Assembly (NCBI GenBank): GCA_946554445.1
Contig: CAMNSD010000010.1
Location: 62,001-126,000, forward strand
Reading direction: 5' to 3'
Source: an uncultured Lachnospiraceae bacterium
GTDB taxonomy: Bacteria > Bacillota > Clostridia > Lachnospirales > Lachnospiraceae
Length of the DNA: 64,000 nucleotides
The stretch's first letter is position 1; the number at the start of each line of letters is the position of its first letter. Positions 28,321-38,068 of the stretch are shown here, one piece after another. A program made the translations under genes and the position numbers. A model generated the notes under the pieces. It was not told the DNA's origin. It did not search any database and saw only the letters and a program-made list of their open reading frames with translations.

Positions 28321-29877
28321 GTGGAATTAGTGAAGAAGAAAATACATATGGACCGGATAAGCGGCAGGGCCGGCACCCAGATGGTATTGGAAGAAGATGT
28401 GAATATTTCAGATAACAAACCGGACGCGAATTATCTTCTGAGCAGTAAGGGAGAGATTATTATGGAGGAGGTACGCGCCTGTGAGAATGTGGTAAATCTG
28501 AAAGGCAAGCTGGTGGTGTCCATATTGTATCTGACGGACATGGAGGGGATGTGCGCCAGCATGGAGGCGATGATTCCCTTTGAGGAAAAGGTGAACATGG
28601 AGGGCGTCTGTAACGGGGATACGATTCTGGCGGATTGGACTATCGAGGATCTGACAGTAGGGCTTATCAACTCCCGGAAGTTGAGTGTGCAGGCGGTAGT
28701 ATCCTTTATGCTTGAGAAAGAGGAACAGGTGGAGTGCGAGGCGGCGGTGGACCTTTACCATGAGGAACCGGTGGAATATCGTAAGTGTGTCTATCCGGTG
28801 ATAGAATTGGTGCTGCATAAGAAAGACATCTTCCGCCTGAAAGAGGAGATGGAACTAACCGGAAACCTGCCCAATGTGTTTCAGACCATCTGGCATCATA
28901 TCTGCTTCGATCATGTGGAATTTAAGGCACTGGATGAAAAGATATCCATTCAGGGGGAGATGAGAGCCTTTTTCCTGTATGAGGGAGAGGGAGATAACGA
29001 CAGAACCTTATGGTATGAGAACACGGTGCCTTTCAGTGGCATCATTGAATGTCATGGCTGTCGGGAAAATATGATACCAGATATCCAATATAGCCTGGGA
29101 CAGTGTAATGTGGAAGTACGGCCGGATTTCGATGGAGAGGAGAGAGTTTTCTGTGTGGAACCGGTATTGGATCTGGATATTCATTTATATGAAGAGGAAA
29201 ATCTGGAAGTACTTTCGGATGTCTACGGCGTGGATAAAGAGATTGGGGCGTTGTCAACGCAGGTGCCGCTCAAGAGCCTTCTGCTGGCCGGCGTCGGGAA
29301 ATGTAAGATTGCAGAGCATGTGAGAATCCAAAATTCGGAGATGCCCATGTATCAGCTGATCCATTCCGAGGGAGAAATCCGGATTGATGATCAGACAATC
29401 GTAGAGAATGGAATTGCCATTACCGGTACTTTGATCGTCACTACCCTTTATCTGAGTGCCGGTGGAGCCAGGACGATTTATTCCACAAAGAATGACCTGC
29501 CGTTCCAGTATGTGATCGAGGTGGATAATATCACATCCGATTGTATCTATAAGTTACATTCCAGCATCGAGCAGCTGACGGTGACCATGCTCGACAGTGA
29601 CGAACTGGATGTGAAGGCGGCTTTGCAGTTTAAGGTGATTGTATTTGCCCAGAAAACCCATAACCTGGTGACAGACATCAAGGTGGAAGATCTGGATCTG
29701 AACAAACTCAGCGAGCTGCCGGGAATGGTCATCTATATCGCAGGACCGGGAGATACCCTGTGGGATATCGGCAAGCGCTATTATGTGCCGGTGGCACAGT
29801 TGAAGGAAGTAAATGAGTTACCTACCGAGGAGATCAACGCCGGGGACAGGATCCTGGTGGTGAAGGGCGGGATTTAG
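28321..29877 (+). CDS. SPOCS (DUF3794) and LysM domain protein, probable spore envelope protein
   Basis: A 518-residue protein opening with GTG and a GGAGG site at 28309-28313. It has repeated SPOCS/DUF3794 beta-rich modules (one opens LEEDVNISDNKPDANYLL, a later one is centred on SLLLAGVGKCKI), and a C-terminal LysM peptidoglycan-binding domain: GPGDTLWDIGKRYYVP. This architecture occurs in clostridial proteins linked to spore coat or cortex assembly. There is no signal peptide, as expected for assembly in the mother cell. The exact role is inferred. Confidence 0.85.
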   Translation: MELVKKKIHMDRISGRAGTQMVLEEDVNISDNKPDANYLLSSKGEIIMEEVRACENVVNLKGKLVVSILYLTDMEGMCASMEAMIPFEEKVNMEGVCNGDTILADWTIEDLTVGLINSRKLSVQAVVSFMLEKEEQVECEAAVDLYHEEPVEYRKCVYPVIELVLHKKDIFRLKEEMELTGNLPNVFQTIWHHICFDHVEFKALDEKISIQGEMRAFFLYEGEGDNDRTLWYENTVPFSGIIECHGCRENMIPDIQYSLGQCNVEVRPDFDGEERVFCVEPVLDLDIHLYEEENLEVLSDVYGVDKEIGALSTQVPLKSLLLAGVGKCKIAEHVRIQNSEMPMYQLIHSEGEIRIDDQTIVENGIAITGTLIVTTLYLSAGGARTIYSTKNDLPFQYVIEVDNITSDCIYKLHSSIEQLTVTMLDSDELDVKAALQFKVIVFAQKTHNLVTDIKVEDLDLNKLSELPGMVIYIAGPGDTLWDIGKRYYVPVAQLKEVNELPTEEINAGDRILVVKGGI

Positions 29878-29926
29878 ATGCCGGTCATATGATGTTATCA
29901 CTCATGGATAGAATAACCGGAAGAGC

Positions 29927-29967
29927 AGGACAGCATTTTTGCCATAAAGGAAAAGTGCTGTCCTTTG
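29927..29967 (+). terminator. intrinsic terminator after the SPOCS-LysM gene
   Basis: A 14-bp stem (29927-29940 with 29951-29964, one G-U pair) with a 10-base loop and a short T-rich tail. Confidence 0.75.
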
Positions 29968-30020
29968 TATTATAGGATTTTTGTGAGCCTGTAGTTTAGG
30001 AAAAATTAATTTGTTTGGAA

Positions 30021-30049
30021 TTGCGTCGGACAGGGGCGGGGTGTATACT
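30021..30049 (+). promoter_or_regulatory. sigma-A promoter for the spermidine-synthase-like gene
   Basis: TTGCGT (30021-30026) and TATACT (30044-30049) are separated by 17 bases. Confidence 0.55.
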
Positions 30050-30145
30050 GGATAAGGATAAAAAGGAAGCGTTATAAACAGACTGTGTCAAAACAGACAG
30101 GATAAACAGTGTGCGGCTGACAAATGCTTCGGAATGGAGAGAGGG

Positions 30146-31750
30146 ATGGATGGTTCTTCCGTTTTAAAAAATAAAATCTTCTTATATCTGACGGAATTTT
30201 TCGCAGGCATGTCTGTGATGGCAGTGGAGTTGGGAGCCAGCAGGCTGCTTGCGCCGTATTTTAGTTCTTCGCAGATTGTGTGGACGATCATTATCGGTAC
30301 GATCATGATCGCCATGGCCCTGGGAAATATTTATGGTGGCCGCAGTGCAGATAAAAATCCCAATCCGGACAAACTTTATGTGCGGATTTTGATTGCGGCG
30401 GTTTGGATCGCGGCAATCCCGGTGGTGGGTAAATATATCGTTCTGGGCATTTCAGCGCTTTTAATCTTTGCCGTGGATACGAACTTCTTGATCTGGGCGG
30501 CCTTTGCGGCCTGCATGGTGATCTTTGTGTTTCCGCTGTTTTTGCTGGGGACGGTGACGCCATCTCTGGCCAAATATTCTGTGGACAGCCTGGATGACAG
30601 CGGCAGGATTGTGGGAACGCTGGGGGCATTCAATACCATCGGCAGTATCATCGGCACTTTTGTGCCCACTTTTATCTCCATTCCGGCAGTGGGCACTTCT
30701 ATCACTTTCCTCATTTTTGCAGGGATATTATTTGTCTTAAGTTTGATTTATTTTATCAGCATCAAAAGGGGACTTCGTAAGTGCGCGGTTACGACAGTAC
30801 TCTTTATCTTGTGCTGTGCTTTTGGCACTTCCAACAGTTTTGCTTTCTGGGAGAGCGATCTGACCTATGAGGGAGAGTCCGTTTATAATTATTTACAGGT
30901 AAAAGAAAATGACAGAAACGTCATATTATCGACAAACGTTTTATTCGGCGTGCAGTCCATTCTCATGAAGGGGGAAGGGCTTACCGGCATGTATTATGAT
31001 TATGCCATGGCGGCGCCCCTGATGACCGGGCGGGAAGAGCCGGCAGACTGTAATACGCTGATCCTCGGTATGGGAACGGGCACTTATGCCAACCAGTGCC
31101 GGAAATATTATGGGAATATGCCGGTGGAAGGCGTGGAGATTGATGAGAAGATCACCGACCTGGCGCGGAAATATTTTGCACTGCCGGCGGAAGTGAAGGT
31201 CACGACTTATGATGGCCGGGCCTATCTAAACGCGATTGAGGACAAGTATGATGTGATCATGGTGGATGCCTACCAGGATATCACTATTCCTTTTCAGATG
31301 TCCTCGAAAGAGTTTTTTACACTGGTGAAGGAGCATCTTACAGAGGACGGCGTGATGGTGGTCAATATGAATATGCGGGGAAGCGGAGAGGACAGTATTA
31401 ACGCTTATCTGGCGGATACCATCAGCAGTGTGTTCGGTGAAGTTTATACGGTGGATGTGAAGGGTTCCACCAACAGGGAACTGTTTGCTTCCAACAATCC
31501 GCAGATGCTGGATAACCTGCGGGTACACAGAGAGAAGATTACGGATGATGGGCTCTATGCAATGATGGGAGCTGTGGCGGACAATCTGACAGTCTATCAG
31601 GCGGGAGAGCGTATCATGACGGATGATAAAGCGCCTGTGGAACTTTTGGGAATGAGAGTCATTGATGAGTTGATTCAGGGAGAAGTGGCGGCCTATAAGA
31701 CATTGTATGAAGAAAAAGGAATCAAGGGAGTACTCGATAGTCTGCTGTAG
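30146..31750 (+). CDS. membrane-embedded spermidine synthase-like (fused MFS/SpdSyn) protein
   Basis: A 534-residue protein with about seven or eight N-terminal membrane helices (to about residue 215), starting FLYLTEFFAGMSVMAVELGASRLL. A C-terminal Rossmann domain resembles polyamine aminopropyltransferases: CNTLILGMGTGTYA replaces the usual GGGDGG loop, then GVEIDEKI and VIMVDAYQD. Membrane-fused relatives are widespread but mostly uncharacterised, and polyamine synthesis is not assured. ATG 30146 is favoured because GGAGA lies upstream of it; ATG 30134 is possible. Confidence 0.78.
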   Translation: MDGSSVLKNKIFLYLTEFFAGMSVMAVELGASRLLAPYFSSSQIVWTIIIGTIMIAMALGNIYGGRSADKNPNPDKLYVRILIAAVWIAAIPVVGKYIVLGISALLIFAVDTNFLIWAAFAACMVIFVFPLFLLGTVTPSLAKYSVDSLDDSGRIVGTLGAFNTIGSIIGTFVPTFISIPAVGTSITFLIFAGILFVLSLIYFISIKRGLRKCAVTTVLFILCCAFGTSNSFAFWESDLTYEGESVYNYLQVKENDRNVILSTNVLFGVQSILMKGEGLTGMYYDYAMAAPLMTGREEPADCNTLILGMGTGTYANQCRKYYGNMPVEGVEIDEKITDLARKYFALPAEVKVTTYDGRAYLNAIEDKYDVIMVDAYQDITIPFQMSSKEFFTLVKEHLTEDGVMVVNMNMRGSGEDSINAYLADTISSVFGEVYTVDVKGSTNRELFASNNPQMLDNLRVHREKITDDGLYAMMGAVADNLTVYQAGERIMTDDKAPVELLGMRVIDELIQGEVAAYKTLYEEKGIKGVLDSLL

Positions 31751-31777
31751 GATTCATGTGAAAATTCTAATAACAGG

Positions 31778-31830
31778 AAAGGCGTGAGCCTGGTCTTACA
31801 AAATTTGTGAGGCGGGATTCACGCCTTTTT
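31778..31830 (+). terminator. intrinsic terminator after the spermidine-synthase-like gene
   Basis: A 10-bp stem AAAGGCGTGA/TCACGCCTTT (31778-31787 with 31819-31828) followed by T-runs. Confidence 0.75.
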
Positions 31831-32035
31831 ATGTTTTTTACAATCCATACCCTAAAAAGAGCAAAGTGTACCATTTTGAAATTTTAGTTGTTTTTTTATG
31901 CTATACTTTACTGCATCATATTTTAAAAACGCGGCGGCAGGATGCGCAGGTGGATTGCTTTGGTTGCAATCTTTGCACTGTTAGTGTATTATCACAGTAT
32001 TGGTAAACAGACGGCTGTGGAGTGGAAAGAGGTTT

Positions 32036-33079
32036 ATGGAGAGTAAAAAAACAAGGAAGATAATAAAGATTCTTTGTCTTGCAGTATTTGTGGCATGTCT
32101 GCTTCCTATCGGACAGGCGTGCCGCGAATCCATGCAGAGCAAGGCGCAGCAGGAGACATTGCGAAAGATGACGGAAGTGTCTGTGGAACATACTGCGGAA
32201 GGGGAGGCTCCAGGGACGGGCGCTATCTCTGTCCTGCAAAACGACGGTACGTTGCAGGAGGATACTGTTGTATGGCAGGCAGGAGCAGGCAGCGAGCAAG
32301 CAACTTCTACATCACAGACAAGAACGGACAGCGCAAAGGCCGTTGCTGTATCACAGGCGGGAATGGATAGTGCTGCATCACAGGCAGAAGAGGACAGTGC
32401 CAAAACCGCTTCCGCATCGCTGACAGGAGAGAATGACACAGAAAACACCCTCGGATTACAGAGGAATAAAAATACAACGCCGGGCAGCGTTAAGCCTGCC
32501 ATACTGAACAAGTATGTGAAAGTATACCAGGAAAATAGCGACTTAGCAGGGTGGCTTTCCATAGAAGGGATGAAGATTGACTACCCCGTCCTGCAAAATG
32601 CGGATAACGAGTACTATCTGCATCACGATTTTTATGGAAATGACAGTAAGTATGGGTGTCTTTATGTGAAAAACCATGCAGACCTGCAAACGGGGACCAA
32701 TTTTGTCATATACGGTCACAACATGAAAGACGGTTCCATGTTCGGGGATTTGGACTTGTACCAGAAGGAGAGTTTTTATAAGGAACATCCTAGGATTTCC
32801 TTTGACACGCTTTATGGGGAACGCACTTATGATATCATAGCGGTCTTCCGGTCACAGGTTTATAATGCGGAAGATGACGTGTTCAAATACTATCAGTTTT
32901 ATGAGGCGGATACGCAGGAAGAATTTGAAGACTTTTATCATAATATCAAAGAACTTTCTCTCTATGATACGGGAGTAGAGGCGCAGTTTGGGGATACTTT
33001 CCTGACATTATCCACATGCGCTTATCATGTACAGGACGGACGGTTTGTGGTGGTGGCAAAACGGACGTCAGGATCATAA
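32036..33079 (+). CDS. srtB: class B sortase
   Basis: A 347-residue membrane-anchored transpeptidase. An N-terminal helix (IIKILCLAVFVACLLPIG) is followed by a low-complexity Ser/Thr/Ala/Asp linker of about 110 residues, then the sortase barrel. The catalytic histidine is in IYGHNMKDGSMF, the cysteine in LTLSTCAY, and the arginine in the final VVVAKRT. The spacing fits class B. The ATG at 32036 directly begins the signal anchor; the longer frame (32000) has no ribosome site. No sorting-signal substrate is adjacent, so it may be a housekeeping or distant-substrate sortase. An intrinsic terminator follows. Confidence 0.9.
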   Translation: MESKKTRKIIKILCLAVFVACLLPIGQACRESMQSKAQQETLRKMTEVSVEHTAEGEAPGTGAISVLQNDGTLQEDTVVWQAGAGSEQATSTSQTRTDSAKAVAVSQAGMDSAASQAEEDSAKTASASLTGENDTENTLGLQRNKNTTPGSVKPAILNKYVKVYQENSDLAGWLSIEGMKIDYPVLQNADNEYYLHHDFYGNDSKYGCLYVKNHADLQTGTNFVIYGHNMKDGSMFGDLDLYQKESFYKEHPRISFDTLYGERTYDIIAVFRSQVYNAEDDVFKYYQFYEADTQEEFEDFYHNIKELSLYDTGVEAQFGDTFLTLSTCAYHVQDGRFVVVAKRTSGS

Positions 33080-33125
33080 TACAGCTTGGTGAATGCCATA
33101 CGTAGAATTGTATGAATAATAGTGT

Positions 33126-33165
33126 GAGCAGGCGGGATTAGAAAATCTCTGCCTGCTCAATTTTT
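33126..33165 (+). terminator. intrinsic terminator after srtB
   Basis: An 8-bp GC-rich stem GAGCAGGC/GCCTGCTC (33126-33133 with 33151-33158), extended by an inner GATT/AATC pairing, then AATTTTT. Confidence 0.75.
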
Positions 33166-33227
33166 ATCTCTATACACGTTTTAGACGTTCTCATTATCTT
33201 AGGCAAACTACCGTATAGTTCCATTAC

Positions 33228-35243
33228 TCAGGTAAGCAGCAGGATAGCCACATCTTTTCTGGCAAGTGAGATCTTGTCGCCAGCGGCATATTCTTTACCG
33301 CTTAGAAGGTCTGTTCCGCCAAAAGGCAGTGCTCCTTCATAGACCTCATCCCCATGATTAAGCATAAATATAAAAGTTCCCTCATCATTGACTCTTCTGG
33401 TCACCTCTATACTGTCCGGCGTATTCATAATCGGTCGAATGCAGGCTTCCTCACAGATTTCTTGCAGATAATCCCGATAAAATTCTTCATTGGACTGCGT
33501 GGCCACATAGTAACCGAATCCCTTACCAAAGGCATGTTTTGTCAGTACTGGCATACCGGCGTAAAAATCTTTCTCATAGGTACACAGGACTTCGGCGCCT
33601 TCTGTGTGCAACAGGTCGCAGAGCATGGTGGCAGGATAGGTTTTTCCTTGATAGGTAAAACTATTGTGCATATCTTCCGGCAGGGCGTCTTCTTCTTCCA
33701 CCCAAATGCCGAGAATGTCCCGCAGTCTGCCGGGATAACCGCCGATGGTCACCAGGTCGTGCTCCTCCACATAACCGCTGAAAAAGGTGGTTAGGAAGCG
33801 GCCGCCGTTTTGTACATAAGCGCGGATTTTCTCGTCATAGCCGGTTTTGACCATATAGAGTACTGGCGCTATCACCAGGGAATAAGCGGACAGATCGTCT
33901 TCCACACTGATCATGTCCACGGGAATATTCTGGTTGTGGAGCGCTTTATAATAACGGCCTATTTCCCTGCAGTAATCCAAATAAATGGAAGGACCGGCGG
34001 AATAGGAGATGGCCCACCAGTTATCCCAGTCAAAGACAATGGCGGCTTTGGCATCGCATCTTGCGCCCAGTGTTTTAGAGCCCAGCTTTTCAAGTTCTGC
34101 GCCTAGTGCGCTGATTTCCCGGAACACGCGAGTGTTCTCGTGGCCCGCATGGTCGATCACAGCGCCATGATATTTTTCACAGGCGCCGATGCTTCTTTTC
34201 ATCTGGAAAAACATCACCGTATCTGCGCCGTGGGCCACCGCCTGATAACTTAAGAGCCGCATGACGCCGGGACGTTTGAGCATGTTGTAGGGCAGCCAGT
34301 TGGTCACAGAGGGCGTCTGTTCCATCAGGGCGAAGGGTTTACCCTGCTTTAAGCCCCGCATCAGGTCATGGCGCATGGCGCTCTCTTCTAACGGGGTGTC
34401 GTTGGCAGGATAATTGTCCCAGGAGACGAAGTCCATGTACTTAGCCCACATCTGATAATCCAGAGGCTGATAAGTGCCCATTAAGTTGGTGGTGATGGGG
34501 ATGTCCGGCGTGACGGCATGGATGGCATCATATTCCAGACGATAGGCATTTAAAATGCTTTCCGAATTAAAACGTCTATAGTCCAAGGAGATTCCCTGGA
34601 ACATGGTACGGTCATTGTCAAAGTGCTCGGAGAGTTGGTTGGGGACTACAATATCCTCAAAATCATAGAACGTATGTCCCCAGAAAGCGGTATCCCAGAC
34701 ACGATTTACCTCTTCAATGGTTTGGTATTTATCTTTCAGCCATTCCCGAAATTTCTTCTCGCAGTTTTCACAGTAGCATTCTCCGCCGTATTCGTTGGAG
34801 ATATGCCAGGAGACAATGTTGTCATATTCTTTGTAACGCTGGGCCAGTTTTGCCGCCAACGCCGGGGCATACTTCCTGTAGGTTGGGCTGTTGGGGCAGG
34901 AATTGTGCCGGCCGCCAAACTTCCGCTTCATGCCGTTACTTTCCACACGCAGGATATCTGGGTGCTTTCTGGCCATCCAGGCCGGATGGGCGCCGGTGGA
35001 AGTGGCAAGACACACCTTGAGACCATGGCGGGATACCAGTTCCATGATCTTGTCCAGTTTTTCAAAATGGTATGTATCGTCATCGGACTGTAGGGCTGCC
35101 CAGCTGAAAACGTTGAGCGTGACAATGTCGATATGCGCCAGCTTAAAAAGCCGCATATCCTCCTCCCAGGTCTCCTCCGGCCATTGTTCCGGGTTATAGT
35201 CTCCGCCGTAGGGGATTTTCTTTATTTTTTCATTTTCAATCAT
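33228..35243 (-). CDS. GH42 beta-galactosidase
   Basis: A 671-residue cytoplasmic glycoside hydrolase with the usual GH42 length. It opens IPYGGDYNPEQWPEETWEED. The acid/base glutamate is in WHISNEYGGECYC, and the nucleophile glutamate in ALMEQTPSVTNW. The CYCENC cluster matches the structural zinc site of the family. The trimerisation and C-terminal domains follow. AGAGGT precedes ATG 35243; the frame extends upstream without support. No sugar transporter or regulator lies next to it, so the natural galactoside is unknown. Confidence 0.93.
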   Translation of the reverse strand: MIENEKIKKIPYGGDYNPEQWPEETWEEDMRLFKLAHIDIVTLNVFSWAALQSDDDTYHFEKLDKIMELVSRHGLKVCLATSTGAHPAWMARKHPDILRVESNGMKRKFGGRHNSCPNSPTYRKYAPALAAKLAQRYKEYDNIVSWHISNEYGGECYCENCEKKFREWLKDKYQTIEEVNRVWDTAFWGHTFYDFEDIVVPNQLSEHFDNDRTMFQGISLDYRRFNSESILNAYRLEYDAIHAVTPDIPITTNLMGTYQPLDYQMWAKYMDFVSWDNYPANDTPLEESAMRHDLMRGLKQGKPFALMEQTPSVTNWLPYNMLKRPGVMRLLSYQAVAHGADTVMFFQMKRSIGACEKYHGAVIDHAGHENTRVFREISALGAELEKLGSKTLGARCDAKAAIVFDWDNWWAISYSAGPSIYLDYCREIGRYYKALHNQNIPVDMISVEDDLSAYSLVIAPVLYMVKTGYDEKIRAYVQNGGRFLTTFFSGYVEEHDLVTIGGYPGRLRDILGIWVEEEDALPEDMHNSFTYQGKTYPATMLCDLLHTEGAEVLCTYEKDFYAGMPVLTKHAFGKGFGYYVATQSNEEFYRDYLQEICEEACIRPIMNTPDSIEVTRRVNDEGTFIFMLNHGDEVYEGALPFGGTDLLSGKEYAAGDKISLARKDVAILLLT

Positions 35244-35309
35244 AGATACCTCTTTCTGCGCGAGGTGCTGCGCTTTTATTGATATTTTGATTATATCTGA
35301 TTCGCAACA

Positions 35310-35345
35310 AAAAAGGAACCAGATTAAATTTTCTGATTCCTTTTT
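35310..35345 (-). terminator. intrinsic terminator on the minus strand
   Basis: A 14-bp stem with one mismatch (35310-35323 with 35332-35345) ending in six T when read on the minus strand. It ends the transcript of the 35424-36056 gene and separates it from the GH42 gene. Confidence 0.7.
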
Positions 35346-35423
35346 GCTGCTATTTGTTTTAATACCGCAGTCAGTGATCGGACGCACACGCCTGCGGTAT
35401 GTGCTGTGCACTGATTGATAAAA

Positions 35424-36056
35424 CTAATTGGTGGTCGTATCCGTGTTGACAGTCTGGCCTGCTTCCTCAGCCATCTTATCGAATTTCTCCATCACTGCGT
35501 CATAAGTCTGTTTGGAGATTTCCGGCAGTTCGCCGCCCCAGGTCTTCTCAGCCTGCTTGTAGCCCTTCTTGAAGGCATCGCGCATCTCTTCAATCTTACT
35601 CGGATCGCCGCCTGTCAGAGCCTTGGCAAAATCAATAATTCTGTCGGAAGTCTGGTTTACGCCCCAGTAACCGTCCTCAGCGATATCCTTCTGCGCCTGC
35701 AGTTTGGTTGCCTCGTCCACCTCAAACTTGCCGCTTGCAAGGAAACGCCACATATCGTTGGCATTGTTGTAAGTCTGTCCCTGCTTGGTCATCAACTGCT
35801 GTACGATGTTCTGCAGCTGTTTGGTGTGTGATTCAGCATCGGCTTTCAGTTTGTTCACTAACTCCGTATTCTGCGTATATGTTTTTGCTGCAGTGGTAGT
35901 GTTCTCTTTTGAAGGCTCATAGACAACGCCGCTTTCTTCCTTTGTAGATGTAGAGCCGGAAGCTGCGCCTGTCTCTTCCGCAGGCTTTGTGCTGGGCTGT
36001 GTTGTCTGATAAGGATCGTAAGTACTGGTTGTACTGGTAATTCCATTTACGCTCAT
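35424..36056 (-). CDS. protein of unknown function with disordered N-terminus
   Basis: A 210-residue protein with a strong AAGGAGGG site. Residues 1-60 are rich in Ser, Thr, Pro and Gln and start MSVNGITSTTSTYDPYQ. The rest is helical and mixed-charge (TKQLQNIVQQLMTKQGQ, AEDGYWGVNQTSDRIIDFA). There is no Sec signal or membrane helix. It is divergent from a chemoreceptor gene, and a sigma-D-like box lies upstream, so a motility link is possible but not shown. No family recognised. Confidence 0.65.
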   Translation of the reverse strand: MSVNGITSTTSTYDPYQTTQPSTKPAEETGAASGSTSTKEESGVVYEPSKENTTTAAKTYTQNTELVNKLKADAESHTKQLQNIVQQLMTKQGQTYNNANDMWRFLASGKFEVDEATKLQAQKDIAEDGYWGVNQTSDRIIDFAKALTGGDPSKIEEMRDAFKKGYKQAEKTWGGELPEISKQTYDAVMEKFDKMAEEAGQTVNTDTTTN

Positions 36057-36143
36057 CGGTATCCCTCCTTGGAAATGTTTGTGATTGGTTTATGTTGTAT
36101 CGTAACACGCAGAGACTCTCAGAGTAATCTCCGCTATTTGTAT

Positions 36144-36174
36144 ATTATATCGTACCATTTTCCTAGATAAATTA
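36144..36174 (-). promoter_or_regulatory. candidate promoter (sigma-A or sigma-D-like) for the 35424-36056 gene
   Basis: On the minus strand TACGATAT (36154-36147) is preceded by TAAT with a 16-base spacer, 6 of 8 matches to the motility -10 consensus. The overlapping TATAAT (36149-36144) could equally be a vegetative -10. The remaining 36175-36437 upstream of the chemoreceptor gene shows no motif I can defend. Confidence 0.3.
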
Positions 36175-36437
36175 GAAGTCAAATATAAAAAGTTTTACTT
36201 TTTATGGCAAAAAAACGGCCGTTTATGACGTGGGGCGGATTTGGGGCAGTCAATGTAGGAAAAAGTGACAGAATGATGGCTTTTTCTATACAGGCGCTTT
36301 TGATTATGTTATATTAAAGGCAGTGATAGATTTGTGAAAAGGGTATCAGGTCTTTGGGTTGCGGTAATTGGTCAAGGCAGGTTAGTCCATACATATTGCA
36401 GGTTTGAGGGAACAATATGTAAAAAGAAGGAGGGCAT

Positions 36438-37943
36438 ATGATACGTAGAAAAAAGGATCAATGGTTAGGACAGCTGGTGGATGAATTAAAGATGCAGGCG
36501 CAGAAATCATTTCAGATTGGTTCATTTGAAAAGATATCTGATACAACAGTCGATGAGAAAGCGCCCGAATTAATGGAGACGCTCAATAATCTGCTGAATT
36601 GTGCGAATCTGTTGTTGAATCATGCCAGGGAAAACATGACCATGCTGAACCGGATCAATCATTCCGGCATGTGGTCGATGTATTTTGGGGAAGATTCCCA
36701 GGTCAACCGCGTTATGTTCAGTGACGAATTTCGTGAGATCATAGGTTATACTGACCGCCGTGAATTCAGTGATTCGGTTGACGCTTGGATATCCAGAATA
36801 TACGAAGAGGATAAAAAACAGGTGCTCAAGGAATTTCAGGATACCATCCGGGACACCACACAGCAAAAACGTTTTGATGTGGAATACCGTTTTCAAACCA
36901 AACATAATGGCCTGCGCTGGATGCGTATGGCTGGGGAGATTGTGTGGAGGGGTAAAAAGCCTTTTGAATTTATCGGAATTATCACAGACATTACCACAGC
37001 CCACAACAATGCTGTGGAGTTAGATATTTCCAATAAAAGACATGACGCGATTGATTCTATCCTTAATGAAGGTTCCTGGAGCATGAATGTCATTAATGGA
37101 GATATCACCAATCCGGGAAATCCTTTCTGGTATTCGGAACAGTTTAGAAAATTATTGGGTTTTCGTAACGAGCAGGATTTTCCTAATTCCCCGGATTCCT
37201 ATTCTGACCGCATTCATGAGGAGGAACGGCGAACTATTATGGAACAGATTCTGCATTATGTGAGAGGCGGCGTACAAGGCGCGCCCCTGAATCTGGAATT
37301 TCGTATTCGCCATGCCGACGGTAATTACCGCTGGTTTCAGATGACGGTAACTGCCGTGTTTGATTCTTCCCATAATCCCATCGTGGTGGCAGCCACTGCC
37401 CTGGACATCACAGAACAGAAACGCAGCCGGGAAATCTTTGAGGCTGATATGGGAGAGAGTATACAGAGTCTTGCGGCGGGCCTTGATGAGATCAGCACTG
37501 TTGTCGCGGAGACGACAAGTAGTGTACAGGAATTGAATGAAAAACAGCAGAGTATCATAAAAGCGACCGTTGTCGTCAATGAGAAGGTCAATGAATCGTT
37601 GGAGATTATTTCGTTGATTCAGGGGATCGCATCCCAGACAAACCTGTTATCCCTAAACGCCTCTATTGAAGCGGCGAGGGCCGGGGAAGTGGGGAAGGGA
37701 TTTGCTGTGGTTGCAGATGAAGTGGGAAGCCTGGCTGTTTCCTGTAATGAGACATCCAAGCACATTTCAGAGAGCTTAAATGAGATGCAGCAGTCCATCA
37801 AAGAGATTATTTCCAAAATTGAAGGCATGGATCATGCGGTAGGATCCCAGTCTGAAAATATGGAAAAGATCAATACCATGACCAACGAACTAAATGATTT
37901 GTGCGAACGGGTAAAGGAGATAGCCAGAACCGTATTTGCATGA
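36438..37943 (+). CDS. soluble chemoreceptor with two PAS domains
   Basis: A 501-residue methyl-accepting-type protein with no membrane segment. Two PAS/PAC modules span about residues 75-190 and 205-330 (PAC ends [12 protein letters not shown] and [11 protein letters not shown]). A short signalling domain follows, with the hairpin tip [22 protein letters not shown]. The domain is only about 170 residues, shorter than in transmembrane receptors. It probably senses an internal cue such as redox state or a small molecule. Ribosome site AAGGAGGG is just upstream. No che genes are in the window. Confidence 0.88.
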   Translation: MIRRKKDQWLGQLVDELKMQAQKSFQIGSFEKISDTTVDEKAPELMETLNNLLNCANLLLNHARENMTMLNRINHSGMWSMYFGEDSQVNRVMFSDEFREIIGYTDRREFSDSVDAWISRIYEEDKKQVLKEFQDTIRDTTQQKRFDVEYRFQTKHNGLRWMRMAGEIVWRGKKPFEFIGIITDITTAHNNAVELDISNKRHDAIDSILNEGSWSMNVINGDITNPGNPFWYSEQFRKLLGFRNEQDFPNSPDSYSDRIHEEERRTIMEQILHYVRGGVQGAPLNLEFRIRHADGNYRWFQMTVTAVFDSSHNPIVVAATALDITEQKRSREIFEADMGESIQSLAAGLDEISTVVAETTSSVQELNEKQQSIIKATVVVNEKVNESLEIISLIQGIASQTNLLSLNASIEAARAGEVGKGFAVVADEVGSLAVSCNETSKHISESLNEMQQSIKEIISKIEGMDHAVGSQSENMEKINTMTNELNDLCERVKEIARTVFA

Positions 37944-38068
37944 GTCTTGGGATATGAGATTTCTTTTGACAAAAACTCCCACATTGTATAAAATTATGTA
38001 CAATCCTTTGTATACAAAATGCAATTACAACTAAGATTTTCAACAGAAATGATGAAAACGGAGGAAAG

